Shown piece after piece: positions 18,914-27,917 of a stretch of 64,000 nucleotides of DNA. This stretch comes from Tolypothrix sp. FACHB-123. Lineage in GTDB: Bacteria; Cyanobacteriota; Cyanobacteriia; Cyanobacteriales; Nostocaceae. Location: contig NZ_JACJRE010000034.1 of NCBI RefSeq assembly GCF_014697075.1, positions 22,856-86,855 on the forward strand. Reading direction: 5' to 3'. Both the position numbers and the translations under genes were made by a program. Position 1 is the stretch's first letter, and each line of letters starts with the position of its first letter. Below the pieces are notes generated by a model. The model was not told where the DNA came from, did no database searches, and worked only from the letters and a program-made list of their open reading frames with translations.

Positions 18914-21724
18914 ATGAGCCTACCAACTGCATTCAACGCACTCCAAGAACAACTCCTCAACGCTGCGAAAAAATTCGCTACCGATGCACAACCATTAAGC
19001 GAAATGCTAACCGCTTTAATACAAGACGTAGAAAAAGCCAGCAGCGAACCTTTAGAAATTTTCCCCGTCTGTCATCACTCCCCATCCTCCGCTTTGCAGA
19101 TGGTGCGACGTTTACGGGAAAAACCGCCGAAAGTCATCTACTTGGAACTGTGCGAAGACTTACAAAACACCGTTGAAAATCTCCGCGATTGTAAATTACC
19201 CGTCGCTTTACAAGCTTTCGCTGCGGAATCTGAGCATTTTTCGCCCAAAATCATGCCGTTGAGTGTGGTTGCACCCATTACCGAAGCTTCCGCCGAATAT
19301 CAAGCGATCGCATTTGCTCTGCAAAATCCCGAAACTCAGCTAGTATTTGTAGATAGGGCGGTGGATTTTGTCTTTCAATGGGAACCCCCCGATACTAAAC
19401 TTGCTGAAGAATCCGAAGAACCCGCCAGCGATGAAGCGAAAATGCATGGTTCGGCTGTAGGTGTAGAAGTCGGTAGTCTTGTCCCTACTTTTGACCAATT
19501 TTTAAGCTTTTTACTCCGCAACTCCAATACCCGCCACTTTTCAGAATGGTGGGATGAATATGTAGAAACCGCAATTATCGGCGCAGACTACGACACCTAC
19601 CGCCAAGTCATGTTCCTCATCGGTAGCTTAATGCGCCGCTTAGGAACCCGCAATAAAGATATCGAAATCGACCGTCAGCGCGAACGCTATATGTGGACTA
19701 CCATGAAAAAACACATGGCGGCGCATAATATTGCACCATCGAAAGCTATCTATATATGTGGTGCAGCACACTCCGCTAGCGATGTAGCAGAATATAGCGT
19801 TAATAATAATAATCTCTGGGAAATCCCGGAACGCACCCAAACCAAATGGTTATATGGTTTAATTCCTTCTAGTTTTGCGGCTATTGAATACCAATTTCAT
19901 CATCCAGCCGGTACGGTATCCCTAGCAGAAGCAACTTGGAAAAAGAATCTTAAAGTTACTGGATTAAAGGGATTCTCGCTCAATAAAGAAGAGAAACACA
20001 CTAAAACAAAGCCAAGTCCTGTTACAGCCACCAATTCCACCCTCGCAGCCTTCTTAACTCGTCCCCCAGAACTAGCCATAGCTGACACAGAACAATTATT
20101 GCAATGGTGCGCGGATATTGTCGGATTGGCGCGGAAAAATGCCTATTTAGCCAGTACAGCAGACTCTATCGCCATTTATCAAACCTCAATGCTGCTAGCT
20201 GGGATGCGAAATAGAATGCACCCCACACCCTACGATTTTCAAGATGCAGCAATTACCTGTTTAGAAAAAGACCGCACTCCCAAAAAACGCAATATTTACC
20301 AACTTTGCCAAATTTTACTCGGAGGCGATCGCATTGGTACGGTTGGTTACGCTTCGTTACCTCCCCTAGCGCAAGATGTGTACGATAGGCTTCAACCACT
20401 GGGTGTCAACCTACTTGCACAAACCAACCAACGCGCCTTAATGGATTTCAAACAGCAGCCAGAACTTTTACCCTGTTCTGATGTGCTGTGGCGATTGCAT
20501 TATTTGTTGGGTGATACGATTGTAAAACCAATTATGGGCGATCGCAGTCTTGGTTCCAAACCAATTCAAGAATCTTGGGAAATTCGCATCGGTAAATACC
20601 AACGCCATCTTATTATGGTTGGTTATGAAGGTGTCAGCATCGAGCAAGTTTTAGAACAGCGTCTCAAACAAACAGCTTTCTCTCCCCAAGCCAAAACCAG
20701 CGATGTTCTCAAAGCCACGGAAGATAGTATTTTATACGCGCGGAGTTTGCGACTGACTCAAGAACTCGGAGAACACGCAATTTCTCTCCTCAAACAAGAA
20801 ACAGGTGTCAGCGACGCACCCCAAGTATTTGAACGAGTCCGCAGGTTAGTGCATTATTACCGCGCCACACCCACAGGCTTACCACAATGGATAGAAAATT
20901 TTGTCACCACAGGCTACGGACATTACGCCACCTTACTACCCCAAGCCTTCGCAGATAGAGGAACCACCCCCGAACAAATCGCCGGGATGTTGAATTTTAT
21001 CTTCACCCTGGAAAGTTTAGCTTTATCTCTCGGTTGTAACCGCAGTCAATTATTAATCGGTGTGAAACAATCCAGCCAAGGTTTAGACGACCCCGCCAAA
21101 ATCGGTTTATTGTGGACAACAGAATGGTTACTAACATTAAGAAAACTAGAAGAAATTCGGGAATTTTTCAATGATGTGATTAACAACGAAATGTTAATTA
21201 AATCTTTCCCTGAATACCTAAATGGGTTTATTTTATCTTTAACCTTTGCACCGAGAATTAGTAAATTTGTTGTCGAACTGTTAAGTAAATTATTCGCCAC
21301 AGTTCCCGATAAAATTTTATTACCTTGGCTACCAAGCCTAATTCTTAAACTGCGACCTCATGCGCAAATTCTCCAAGGATTAATCAAAGAAGCCTCAAGT
21401 AATTTCCCGAAGAGTTTAGCCGGCTTTAATAACTGGATTCCTGCATGGTCAAAGCCGCAACCTGATATGCAAAAGCAGGTGCAGCTAGTTGATGCTGCAC
21501 CCACACTCAGCGAAAGTGAATTAAGAATTAGAGAATTTCTGTTTAATTATTCAGCAACAACTAATGTGTTAGCTAAATTATTAGGTATTGGAAATTTGAG
21601 TTGGGAAGATAATCTAGAACTTTCTGAAAATCCCAGCAATAATTTATCTGAATCTGAATCAAAAGCTCAACAATTAATCAATACCTATTCAGCAACCTTA
21701 AACTACTTTGCTGCTGTATTGTAA
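18914..21724 (+). CDS. DUF5682-like large protein of MoxR/VWA cluster
   Basis: A 936-residue cytoplasmic protein. The N-terminal region has FPVCHHSPSSA near residue 53, followed by VIYLELCEDL, and a later IYICGAAHSASDV around residue 280. This HH/E...AH pattern is shared with DUF5682 proteins and resembles the TraB/ChaN/EreA-like fold, where His and Glu form a possible active site. The rest (350-930) is long helical repeat-like sequence. In other bacteria, as I recall, DUF5682 genes sit with MoxR, VWA and SWIM genes exactly as here. It is the last gene of the cluster. Enzymatic activity is unproven. Confidence 0.82.
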   Translation: MSLPTAFNALQEQLLNAAKKFATDAQPLSEMLTALIQDVEKASSEPLEIFPVCHHSPSSALQMVRRLREKPPKVIYLELCEDLQNTVENLRDCKLPVALQAFAAESEHFSPKIMPLSVVAPITEASAEYQAIAFALQNPETQLVFVDRAVDFVFQWEPPDTKLAEESEEPASDEAKMHGSAVGVEVGSLVPTFDQFLSFLLRNSNTRHFSEWWDEYVETAIIGADYDTYRQVMFLIGSLMRRLGTRNKDIEIDRQRERYMWTTMKKHMAAHNIAPSKAIYICGAAHSASDVAEYSVNNNNLWEIPERTQTKWLYGLIPSSFAAIEYQFHHPAGTVSLAEATWKKNLKVTGLKGFSLNKEEKHTKTKPSPVTATNSTLAAFLTRPPELAIADTEQLLQWCADIVGLARKNAYLASTADSIAIYQTSMLLAGMRNRMHPTPYDFQDAAITCLEKDRTPKKRNIYQLCQILLGGDRIGTVGYASLPPLAQDVYDRLQPLGVNLLAQTNQRALMDFKQQPELLPCSDVLWRLHYLLGDTIVKPIMGDRSLGSKPIQESWEIRIGKYQRHLIMVGYEGVSIEQVLEQRLKQTAFSPQAKTSDVLKATEDSILYARSLRLTQELGEHAISLLKQETGVSDAPQVFERVRRLVHYYRATPTGLPQWIENFVTTGYGHYATLLPQAFADRGTTPEQIAGMLNFIFTLESLALSLGCNRSQLLIGVKQSSQGLDDPAKIGLLWTTEWLLTLRKLEEIREFFNDVINNEMLIKSFPEYLNGFILSLTFAPRISKFVVELLSKLFATVPDKILLPWLPSLILKLRPHAQILQGLIKEASSNFPKSLAGFNNWIPAWSKPQPDMQKQVQLVDAAPTLSESELRIREFLFNYSATTNVLAKLLGIGNLSWEDNLELSENPSNNLSESESKAQQLINTYSATLNYFAAVL

Positions 21725-21751
21725 TTTATGATAAAGCTAAATCAAATACCC

Positions 21752-21801
21752 AATGCCCAATGCCCAATGCCCAAAATCTCAAGGGTGGGGTTTCCCCACC
21801 C
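21752..21801. repeat. GCCCAAT tandem repeat and GGGTGGGG hairpin
   Basis: Three CCCAATG heptamers, then a perfect stem GGGTGGGG/CCCCACCC with a TTT loop at 21783-21801. They lie between two convergent genes and may act as a bidirectional terminator, although no T-run is present. Confidence 0.5.
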
Positions 21802-21810
21802 CTACGGGAT

Positions 21811-22218
21811 TTAAAAATCTTCCAAACCCAATGTAAGAAATCGTTCAATGACTGGATCTTTTTCTGCTTTTAATTCCTTATGAGAATCAGATTCCACAAC
21901 TTCAACAGGTTGCTCAATTTTCGGCTCAATTTTCGGCTCAATTGGCTGATAAATTGATTGTATCGGCTGAGGTGCTTCTTCAACCACAGCAACGACAGGC
22001 GAAGCGGGTTGTTGTGGTTTTGGTGGTGATTGCTTCGACTTTTTGCGTTTGGATTTCAACTGAATTTGGGTAATTTGTGTCGTCGCACCCAGTCCCATCA
22101 TTGTACTAGCGACTGTGTACATTGCATTCTGATTTAAGTATTGTACGCCCAAATATCCGACTGCGATCGCAGATACTGTGGCGGAGATGCTTCCCATGAT
22201 AATTTGCTGCTGTTTCAA
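21811..22218 (-). CDS. Small membrane-anchored Pro-rich protein
   Basis: A 135-residue hypothetical protein. Residues 5-50 are hydrophobic and Gly/Ala/Met-rich, with one or two membrane helices. A basic cluster (KSKRKKSKQ) follows, then a Pro/Glu/Val-rich tail with an IEPK repeat (EPKIEPKIEQP) and an acidic C-terminus. No known family. It is convergent with the DUF5682-like gene; the long upstream region (22219-22874) may hold its promoter. Confidence 0.6.
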   Translation of the reverse strand: MKQQQIIMGSISATVSAIAVGYLGVQYLNQNAMYTVASTMMGLGATTQITQIQLKSKRKKSKQSPPKPQQPASPVVAVVEEAPQPIQSIYQPIEPKIEPKIEQPVEVVESDSHKELKAEKDPVIERFLTLGLEDF

Positions 22219-22874
22219 CTATTTATCCTTGATTTGCTTGGTAGTTTATACGTATTTAGCTCCTGGAATTAATGTAGCATTAATTACAAATTAGTCTATT
22301 GAATAGCCACATTAATGGCCAGCCATCCCGGCAGTTAAATAGACTTAATACACCAAGTCTAGCTAGGCTAATTTTGAATGACTCTTGTAAAACAAGAGCA
22401 GTCAGAGCTTTTGAGATTTAGCTCCACTCCTCAATAGCCTAATCTACTGACAACGGTCAACCTTTTGCTACATATTGTTAGAGATAATACAGATACCGCA
22501 TTTACTTCAAGTTTGCAAGTAACTTTAAACACAAGATGCTCAATCGTTCAATTGAGCACTGCTTAGGAGATCAGGTCAATATTCAGTCGTTATGAGAACC
22601 AATGGCAATCATACCGCATCCACGGAAATGCGATCGCATCTTGAAAATGCCTAAATCCGCTTATAAGCCTAAATAGCTCAGTCAACCAGCTATAAAACAA
22701 GCATTTCGACTAACTCAATACAAAAGCTGGATATTAATAGTAAAGAAAACTCTATGATGCAATTACATAACAACGATTCGCATCTCATTCTCTGCGTACC
22801 TCCGCGTTTACCTTTGCGTACCTTTGCGTTTAAATCTTCACCCTCAATAAGCCACGATTTTATGCAAACCTGTA
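22219..22874. other. Intergenic region with hairpin and dispersed repeat
   Basis: 656 bp without a credible gene. It includes a perfect 8-bp stem (TGCTCAAT/ATTGAGCA, loop CGTTCA) at 22537-22558 and a dispersed CTGCGTACCTCCGCGTTTACC repeat near 22794. An unannotated small RNA is possible, but nothing matches a known family. Confidence 0.4.
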
Positions 22875-23204
22875 CTAAGGTAATAATTGCAATTTCACTT
22901 TTCCAGTAGTAAGCATAGTGTAGCCCATGCTCACTGCCATTAATGATAAAGCAAAGGAAACAAGCGAGATTGGCGCAATAAAAATGACACTACTCATAAT
23001 TGCATAAGCCAAGCTAGCAGCAATCATCAACCAAGCATATTGACGATTTTGTCCACCATATTTTAATGTCAATATTCCACTAGTTATCAACAACATCACA
23101 GGCAAACTAGGAATAAAGTATCCAGAAAAAATTACACTACTTGCCAAAACCTTAATGCCAAAAAGCATCAAAACTAATCCAATAAATCTAATTATAAATT
23201 TCAT
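22875..23204 (-). CDS. Small integral membrane protein (109 aa)
   Basis: A 109-residue protein made almost entirely of four hydrophobic helices (about 4-24, 28-46, 56-76, 80-98) with short polar loops. No catalytic motif, no recognised family. ATG start at 23204. It is followed on the same strand, after a 130-bp gap upstream, by the DUF1400 gene, but no operon evidence is clear. Confidence 0.6.
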   Translation of the reverse strand: MKFIIRFIGLVLMLFGIKVLASSVIFSGYFIPSLPVMLLITSGILTLKYGGQNRQYAWLMIAASLAYAIMSSVIFIAPISLVSFALSLMAVSMGYTMLTTGKVKLQLLP

Positions 23205-23336
23205 TATCTATTGCTGTGTAGGTTCGCAATAGAATTTAGGTTTGACAGATACAAATTATGCAACATCACCCCCAGTTTTTGTTAGGAGTGACATTGCAAG
23301 CCTATAATAGCCATTGACAATTATCTGCAATCATCT

Positions 23337-23891
23337 TTAGCTAAAGATTTTCGCTAAACTACTTAAGCGTTCGTAAACTGGAATTAAGCGATCGCCTTCA
23401 ATTTCTACAGTAGAGGTGGGATAATGACGAATAGCCCCCAGCAAAGTTACTTCACCATTTTGGTTAATGGATGTGCTTAAAGCAGTTTGCAGTGCTTGTG
23501 CATTTAATTCCTCTTCTGGAGGATGAACTACCTCACCAATTTGGTTGACTAAAACTGGCCCAGCCCAGCTAGAAAGTATATTATTTAAAAAAGCGCGGTC
23601 AGCTTTTATCCCGGCTGTTAATGCTTTACGGGCTAATGCAGGATTTTGTTGAGAAGCTTGTAAATAAGCCCTCAGTGTAGGCGTAGTTTTACCAGTTTCG
23701 ACAAATTGATTTAATTCGGTGACAGAAATAGCGCCTTGAAAATTCCCATACTTTAAAATCACCTGTTCAGCAGCATCAGCATTAGGACTGAAGAATAAAA
23801 CACTAGCCCCGACTCCTAAAGCTATTGTTTGTCCGATTAATTTAGTAAATTGTCCTTTGCTGAATTGATGGAAAAATTTAAAAATCTGCAT
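23337..23891 (-). CDS. Secreted DUF1400-domain protein
   Basis: About 184 residues. An N-terminal signal-like hydrophobic segment (IALGVGASVLFFSPNADAA) precedes a domain typical of DUF1400 (KYGNFQGAISVTELNQFVETG). In cyanobacteria DUF1400 usually forms the N-terminus of larger alpha/beta hydrolases; here it stands alone and no hydrolase follows. ATG at 23891 with AGGAAG eight bases upstream is the better start; an in-frame ATG at 23933 would add 14 residues before the signal peptide. Probably periplasmic. Function unknown. Confidence 0.78.
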   Translation of the reverse strand: MQIFKFFHQFSKGQFTKLIGQTIALGVGASVLFFSPNADAAEQVILKYGNFQGAISVTELNQFVETGKTTPTLRAYLQASQQNPALARKALTAGIKADRAFLNNILSSWAGPVLVNQIGEVVHPPEEELNAQALQTALSTSINQNGEVTLLGAIRHYPTSTVEIEGDRLIPVYERLSSLAKIFS

Positions 23892-24109
23892 TTTATCGAA
23901 CTTCCTACTATTGTGGAGCATAGAGAAACACAAAAAATCAGCCCTAGTTCTTCATCCTAGGTTGTGCAGAGAAAAGTACAATCTGACTATGGGTTGATTC
24001 AGGTGATGATTATGGAAATGGATAAGCGCGATCGCAGATTTTAACGAACTCAAGTATAATTCATAGGCAATAGTTTTATCAGCCACATCTTTTTATCAGG
24101 CTAATTAGC

Positions 24110-24313
24110 ATGTCTGAGAATTTTCCTTTCTCCAATTTTCAAGAACTACAACAATGGCATCAGGGAATCAAAGACGCTAACCGCAATAATATTTTTTGTC
24201 ATTGTCGTAATTGCGGTTATGAATGGATGGATTCAACATTTGATGCTATTTGTAGCCAATGTCATAGCCAAGATGTCGAAACTATTTCATCCTGGCAATT
24301 TCCCGATGATTAA
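24110..24313 (+). CDS. Small zinc-ribbon protein
   Basis: A 67-residue protein with two Cys pairs, C-R-N-C-G and C-S-Q-C, separated by a beta hairpin (YEWMDSTFDAI). This is a rubredoxin-like zinc ribbon. It ends 18 bp before the next start codon and so is co-transcribed with the SpoT-like HD hydrolase. No family name is known to me; a nucleic-acid or protein adaptor role is inference. Confidence 0.7.
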   Translation: MSENFPFSNFQELQQWHQGIKDANRNNIFCHCRNCGYEWMDSTFDAICSQCHSQDVETISSWQFPDD

Positions 24314-24331
24314 ATCAGAGAGTTTTTAGAT

Positions 24332-24874
24332 ATGACACAAAACTGGTCACAAGAAACCTATATTAAAGCTTATAAATTTGCTGCACAAGCACACCAAGGG
24401 CAGAAAATTCCTGGTTCAGAAATACCTTACATCATGCATTTAAGTTTTGTGAGTATGGAAGTAATTGCTGCCCTCAATGAAAATCAAGAATATGATGGTA
24501 ATTTAGCAATTCAATGTGCAATTTTGCATGATACCATCGAAGATACAAATATAACTTATGAGCAAATAACCAGCGAATTTGGTACAGCAGTCGCTAACGG
24601 TGTCCTTGCTTTAACTAAATATAAGAGTTTAGAAAAACACCTGCAAATGGTAGACAGTCTGCAAAGAATCCAACAACAACCAAAAGAAATTTGGATTGTA
24701 AAATTAGCAGATAGAATTAGTAATTTGCAACCACCACCATATTATTGGACTAGAGAAAAAATTATCAAATATCGAGAAGAAGCTATTCAAATTTACGAAG
24801 CTTTGAAAGATGCAAGTGATTTTTTGGCTTCACGTATAGCTAAAAAAATTACAGATTATCAGTCATTTATTTAG
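24332..24874 (+). CDS. SpoT-like HD-domain phosphohydrolase (small alarmone hydrolase type)
   Basis: A 180-residue HD-domain protein resembling the hydrolase half of RelA/SpoT and MESH1. Signatures are HQGQKIPGSEIPYIMH (residues 21-36), the HD pair H66-D67 in ILHDTIEDT, and VKLADRISNL near 125-135. These match the Mn-dependent ppGpp 3'-pyrophosphohydrolase motifs. The synthetase, TGS and ACT domains are absent, so it is a stand-alone small hydrolase. Possible substrates are (p)ppGpp or a related nucleotide. It sits 18 bp downstream of the zinc-ribbon gene. A free-standing hydrolase next to a tiny partner can also be half of a toxin-antitoxin pair, but no toxin synthetase is seen here. Confidence 0.85.
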   Translation: MTQNWSQETYIKAYKFAAQAHQGQKIPGSEIPYIMHLSFVSMEVIAALNENQEYDGNLAIQCAILHDTIEDTNITYEQITSEFGTAVANGVLALTKYKSLEKHLQMVDSLQRIQQQPKEIWIVKLADRISNLQPPPYYWTREKIIKYREEAIQIYEALKDASDFLASRIAKKITDYQSFI

Positions 24875-25097
24875 TCTTTGAAAATATTTGCTATTTCTGA
24901 ATTCTAGAGCTTTTATCTACCAAGGGTTAACACAATTTTTTTCTAATAACAAATACAAAACCCATTTTGTTCTAATAGGAAAGCTTGTATTGATTGCCTC
25001 ATAAGGCTTTTAGCAATCACCCTTCCGGAAACGCAATGGATGCAACCAGCTATGTATCAACCATAAAGTGAAACGGTATAAGTTGCCGCAGGGTAGC

Positions 25098-25128
25098 AAA
25101 AATCCCACAGATAGAAGTCGTGGGATTA
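25098..25128 (-). terminator. Intrinsic terminator of porin remnant
   Basis: Minus strand: AATCCCAC and GTGGGATT form a perfect 8-bp stem with an 11-nt loop, followed by TTTTTGC. It lies seven bases after the stop codon of the porin tail remnant. Confidence 0.7.
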
Positions 25129-25134
25129 CCAATC

Positions 25135-25206
25135 TTAAAAAGTGAAGGTGGTTCTTAAACTACCAATCACAGCATCATCGTTATTAGTTTGACCAGGATT
25201 GGTTAA
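25135..25206 (-). pseudogene. C-terminal tail of a cyanobacterial porin (remnant)
   Basis: Reading the minus strand in a frame different from the RND remnant gives DDAVIGSLRTTFTF followed by a stop. This is the characteristic last strand (terminal Phe) of the cyanobacterial SLH/OprB or iron-uptake porin family. Only about 23 codons remain, fused to the end of the RND pump remnant, with the terminator still in place behind it. The junction is near 25205. Confidence 0.6.
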
Positions 25207-26590
25207 CCAAAACGGGTTTCTGTTGAGGCATTAATTGTTTGCCAAATTTGGCGTAGAGAGCAGGAATAACCAACAAAGTCAAAGCTGTAGATGTAAATAA
25301 ACCCCCCAAAACTACAATTGCCAAGGGTTGCAGAATTTCATTTCCAGCCCCACTAGCGATCGCCAAAGGCAGCATCCCTAGTGCGGAAGTAAGTGCGGTC
25401 ATCAGAATCGCATTAACTCGCTCTAGAGAACCGTTGACAATCACATCTTTGAGGGGTATTCCCTGAGCAAACTTATTGTTATAGTTGTCTACCAACAACA
25501 AGCCATTGCGGACAGCAACACCAAATAGGGTAATAAATCCAATCAAAGAAGCGATCGAAATCACACCGCACCCAAAATAATTTGAGGCGATCGCAGCGAC
25601 AGATTTAACAATGGACGATACAATCGTTCTGCCCAACGGGAAATGAATGTACCTTCTTGCGGTAAGGTTTGATTTGCCAGCAGAATGGCACACAGGGCAG
25701 GCGAAAGGGTCATAGCCACCAAAGTAGACGCGCAGATTGAGAGCAAATATGCCCAACCCATCGGTGCAAAAATGTTGCCTTCAACACCTGTCAAACTAAA
25801 AATTGGTGCAAACACGACTACGATAATCACCGTGGAAAAAATCACGGCTAACCGCACCTGTACAGAGGTTTCATACACCACCTCGAAGGGATGCTTCGGG
25901 TTGCCCTGCGCCTGATTGGTTCGCAGTCCCCGATAGCAGTTCTCCATGTCCACGATTGAGTCATCCACAACTGAACCAATAGCTACGACTAAACCGCCCA
26001 AGGTCATAGTGTTAATGCCCAAGCCAAAAGCTTTCATGAACATTAAGCCAATCAACAGTGACAGAGGAATTGCACTGAGAGTAATTACGGCGGTGCGCCA
26101 ATTCATCAGAAACAACAGCATAATCACTGACACGATGATGCCTTGAATCAGGGAACTGCTGACATTACCAATAGCAGTATCAATAAAGTTAGATTGTCGG
26201 AACGTCCGCGCCACCTGCACATCAGGGGGAAATGTCGCCTGCAAAGATTGCAACACCGCTTCTACTGCTTTGGTCACGGTGGGGGTATCGACATCAGGCT
26301 GTTTGTTAATCATCATCACCACAGCCAGTTGCCCATTAAAACTAGCATCCCCCCGCTTCAGTGCTGCACCCGTTTTGACTTCCGCCACATCTTTGAGCAA
26401 AATCGGTTTACCATCTTGCACCTTCACCACAGATTGCTGCAAGTCTGCAATTGATTTTACCTGCCCAATACCGCGTACCAACAGTTCTTGACCACCACCA
26501 ATTAAGAATCCACCAGGAGCGTTGGAATTTGCGCCTTTGGCAGCATTGGTCACTTCGGTCAGCGAAACATTGAGCGATCGCTCCTAGGGT
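25184..26590 (-). pseudogene. CusA/CzcA-type heavy-metal RND pump, truncated and internally deleted
   Basis: Remnant of a roughly 1040-residue RND efflux pump of the heavy-metal family. The surviving part starts at a position matching about residue 200 (LNVSLTEVTNAA, GGFLIGGGQELL) and runs through helices with VVAIGSVVDDSIVDMEN to SLRSPQIILGAV. At about 25563 the reading frame shifts and jumps to ISIASLIGFITLFGVAVRNG (about residue 900), ending in YAKFGKQL. About 350 residues of the second periplasmic region are missing, as is the N-terminus. It is on the same strand as the CusB-type remnant at 30.6-30.9 kb, consistent with an original cusBA operon later broken. Not functional. Confidence 0.85.
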
Positions 26591-26647
26591 GTTAACTTTG
26601 TACCATTTTAGGTGTTCAAAATTCATGCAAAATATATGCCAGTATTT

Positions 26648-26787
26648 CTAATCAAGGGGGCTACGCACAGCCTTACCACCCCGATTCAGAACATGGGTAT
26701 AAATCATCGTGGTTTTTACATCCTTGTGTCCCAGTAATTCCTGCACTGTGCGGATGTCGTAGCTGTTTTGTAATAAATGGGTAGCAA
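26648..26787 (-). pseudogene. 3'-end fragment of IntI-like tyrosine recombinase (copy A)
   Basis: The minus strand encodes [20 protein letters not shown], then [18 protein letters not shown], then a SPLD end and stop. This is the C-terminal part of an integron-integrase-type tyrosine recombinase, with the catalytic His (LGHKD) and the nucleophile Tyr (MIYTHV) present. The upstream catalytic arginines and the rest of the gene are missing. A 134-bp stretch (26654-26787) recurs in direct orientation at 31042-31177. Confidence 0.8.
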
Positions 26788-26792
26788 AAGGG

Positions 26793-26968
26793 ATATACGG
26801 AAAAATTCCATATAATCCTCCCGTGAAGGGTGGTTATACGGAAAAAATCGGTATAATTCCCAGATAGGGATGTCACAAAGAAGTTTTCCGTATATTCAGA
26901 CAGAAGTTCGTTGTAATGCTTGATATATTAGAATTGACAAAAGATTATACGAAAACTTTCCGTATAAT
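26793..26968. repeat. Cluster of four TATACGGAAAA palindromic elements
   Basis: Four copies of TATACG(G)AAAA in 175 bp: 26793-26813, 26834-26856, 26883-26896 (inverted half) and 26944-26968. The last is a 25-bp dyad with arms ATTATACG and CGTATAAT (11 of 12 pairs match). They lie directly beside recombinase fragment A. They could be recombinase or transposase binding sites, plasmid-type iterons, or operators. Confidence 0.55.
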
Positions 26969-27011
26969 AAATAGTTATGTGTTTATCACCTTTTGGAACC
27001 CCTGGACGAAA

Positions 27012-27917
27012 TTATTTGCCCTGATGGTGTTCATCAAAATTTATGGACTGTCTGACAACACTGATAAATTGCTTGACAATCGCTCCCGATCGCCCCTTGT
27101 GCCAAACTGCTCCCATGTCTAAATAAGGGGTTGATTCAGCAATGGGTCGATAGACTACACCCTGATCGTGACGACTTTCCACGCTGGCTTCCACCAGCGC
27201 CAAGCCAACGCCCGCTTCCACAAGGCTAACGAGTAATTCCGGTGGTGTGGCTTCTTGCACAATCCGAGGTTGGAAACCCGCCTCATGACACAGGAAAATA
27301 ATCAGGTCGTAACAATCAGGCTTCACAAAGCGGGGATAGATCAGCATCGGTTCACTTGCCAATGCCGCGAGGGGAATAGTGGGTAACACGGCGAGGGGAT
27401 GGGCTTTGGGCAACACGAGTACCAAAGGCTCACGCAGCACCAGTTGGGTTAAAAGCTCCGGCTGATTCACCGGAAAGTAGACAAATCCGACATCAATTTC
27501 GCCTGCGAACAACGCCTCAATTTGGGGGGCCGTATGCATTCCTTTTAAAACGATCTCCACCCCTGGGGATATTTGACGAAAGGCTTGGATCATTTGGGAA
27601 AGCAGGCGATCGAAGGCACAAATCAAATACCCAATCGTCAATCGTTTCGGTTGCGTCCCATTGAATTGCTGGGCAATCCGCGCGGTGCGATCAGCTTGGG
27701 CGATCGTTAACCGGGCTTCACCGAGAAACGCTTCTCCGGCTTCGGTTAACGAAACGCCCCGTTTATCGCGGATAAAGAGTTCTACACTCAACTCTTCCTC
27801 TAACTGGTGAATTTGGCGACTGAGGGGCGGTTGTTCCATGTGCAGCCGCTCGGCAGCTTTCCGAAAGTTTAGCTCCTCAGCAACAGCAATAAAGTATTTG
27901 AGATGGCGAAGTTCCAT
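27012..27917 (-). CDS. LysR-family transcriptional regulator
   Basis: A 301-residue LTTR. The N-terminal winged helix-turn-helix (residues 1-60) has MELRHLKYFIAVAEELNFRK and QPPLSRQIHQLEEEL. The C-terminal periplasmic-binding-like effector domain spans about 90-290. It resembles the CbnR/BenM-like branch that senses aromatic or small organic effectors. ATG at 27917 follows an AAGGATAA-type ribosome site. A T-N11-A dyad lies 86-106 bp upstream in the divergent region, pointing to autoregulation and control of the rightward genes. G+C is visibly higher than in the flanking core genes, suggesting transfer. Confidence 0.93.
   Translation of the reverse strand: MELRHLKYFIAVAEELNFRKAAERLHMEQPPLSRQIHQLEEELSVELFIRDKRGVSLTEAGEAFLGEARLTIAQADRTARIAQQFNGTQPKRLTIGYLICAFDRLLSQMIQAFRQISPGVEIVLKGMHTAPQIEALFAGEIDVGFVYFPVNQPELLTQLVLREPLVLVLPKAHPLAVLPTIPLAALASEPMLIYPRFVKPDCYDLIIFLCHEAGFQPRIVQEATPPELLVSLVEAGVGLALVEASVESRHDQGVVYRPIAESTPYLDMGAVWHKGRSGAIVKQFISVVRQSINFDEHHQGK

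Noticed and set aside
22537-22558. Hairpin as a known small RNA
   Set aside because: Only a single 8-bp stem; no match to 6S, tmRNA, Yfr or NsiR features that I can recognise.
25098-25128. IS200/IS605 right-end hairpin
   Set aside because: The stem lies directly after a porin stop codon and has a T-run, so a normal terminator explains it; no TnpA or TnpB remnant is present.
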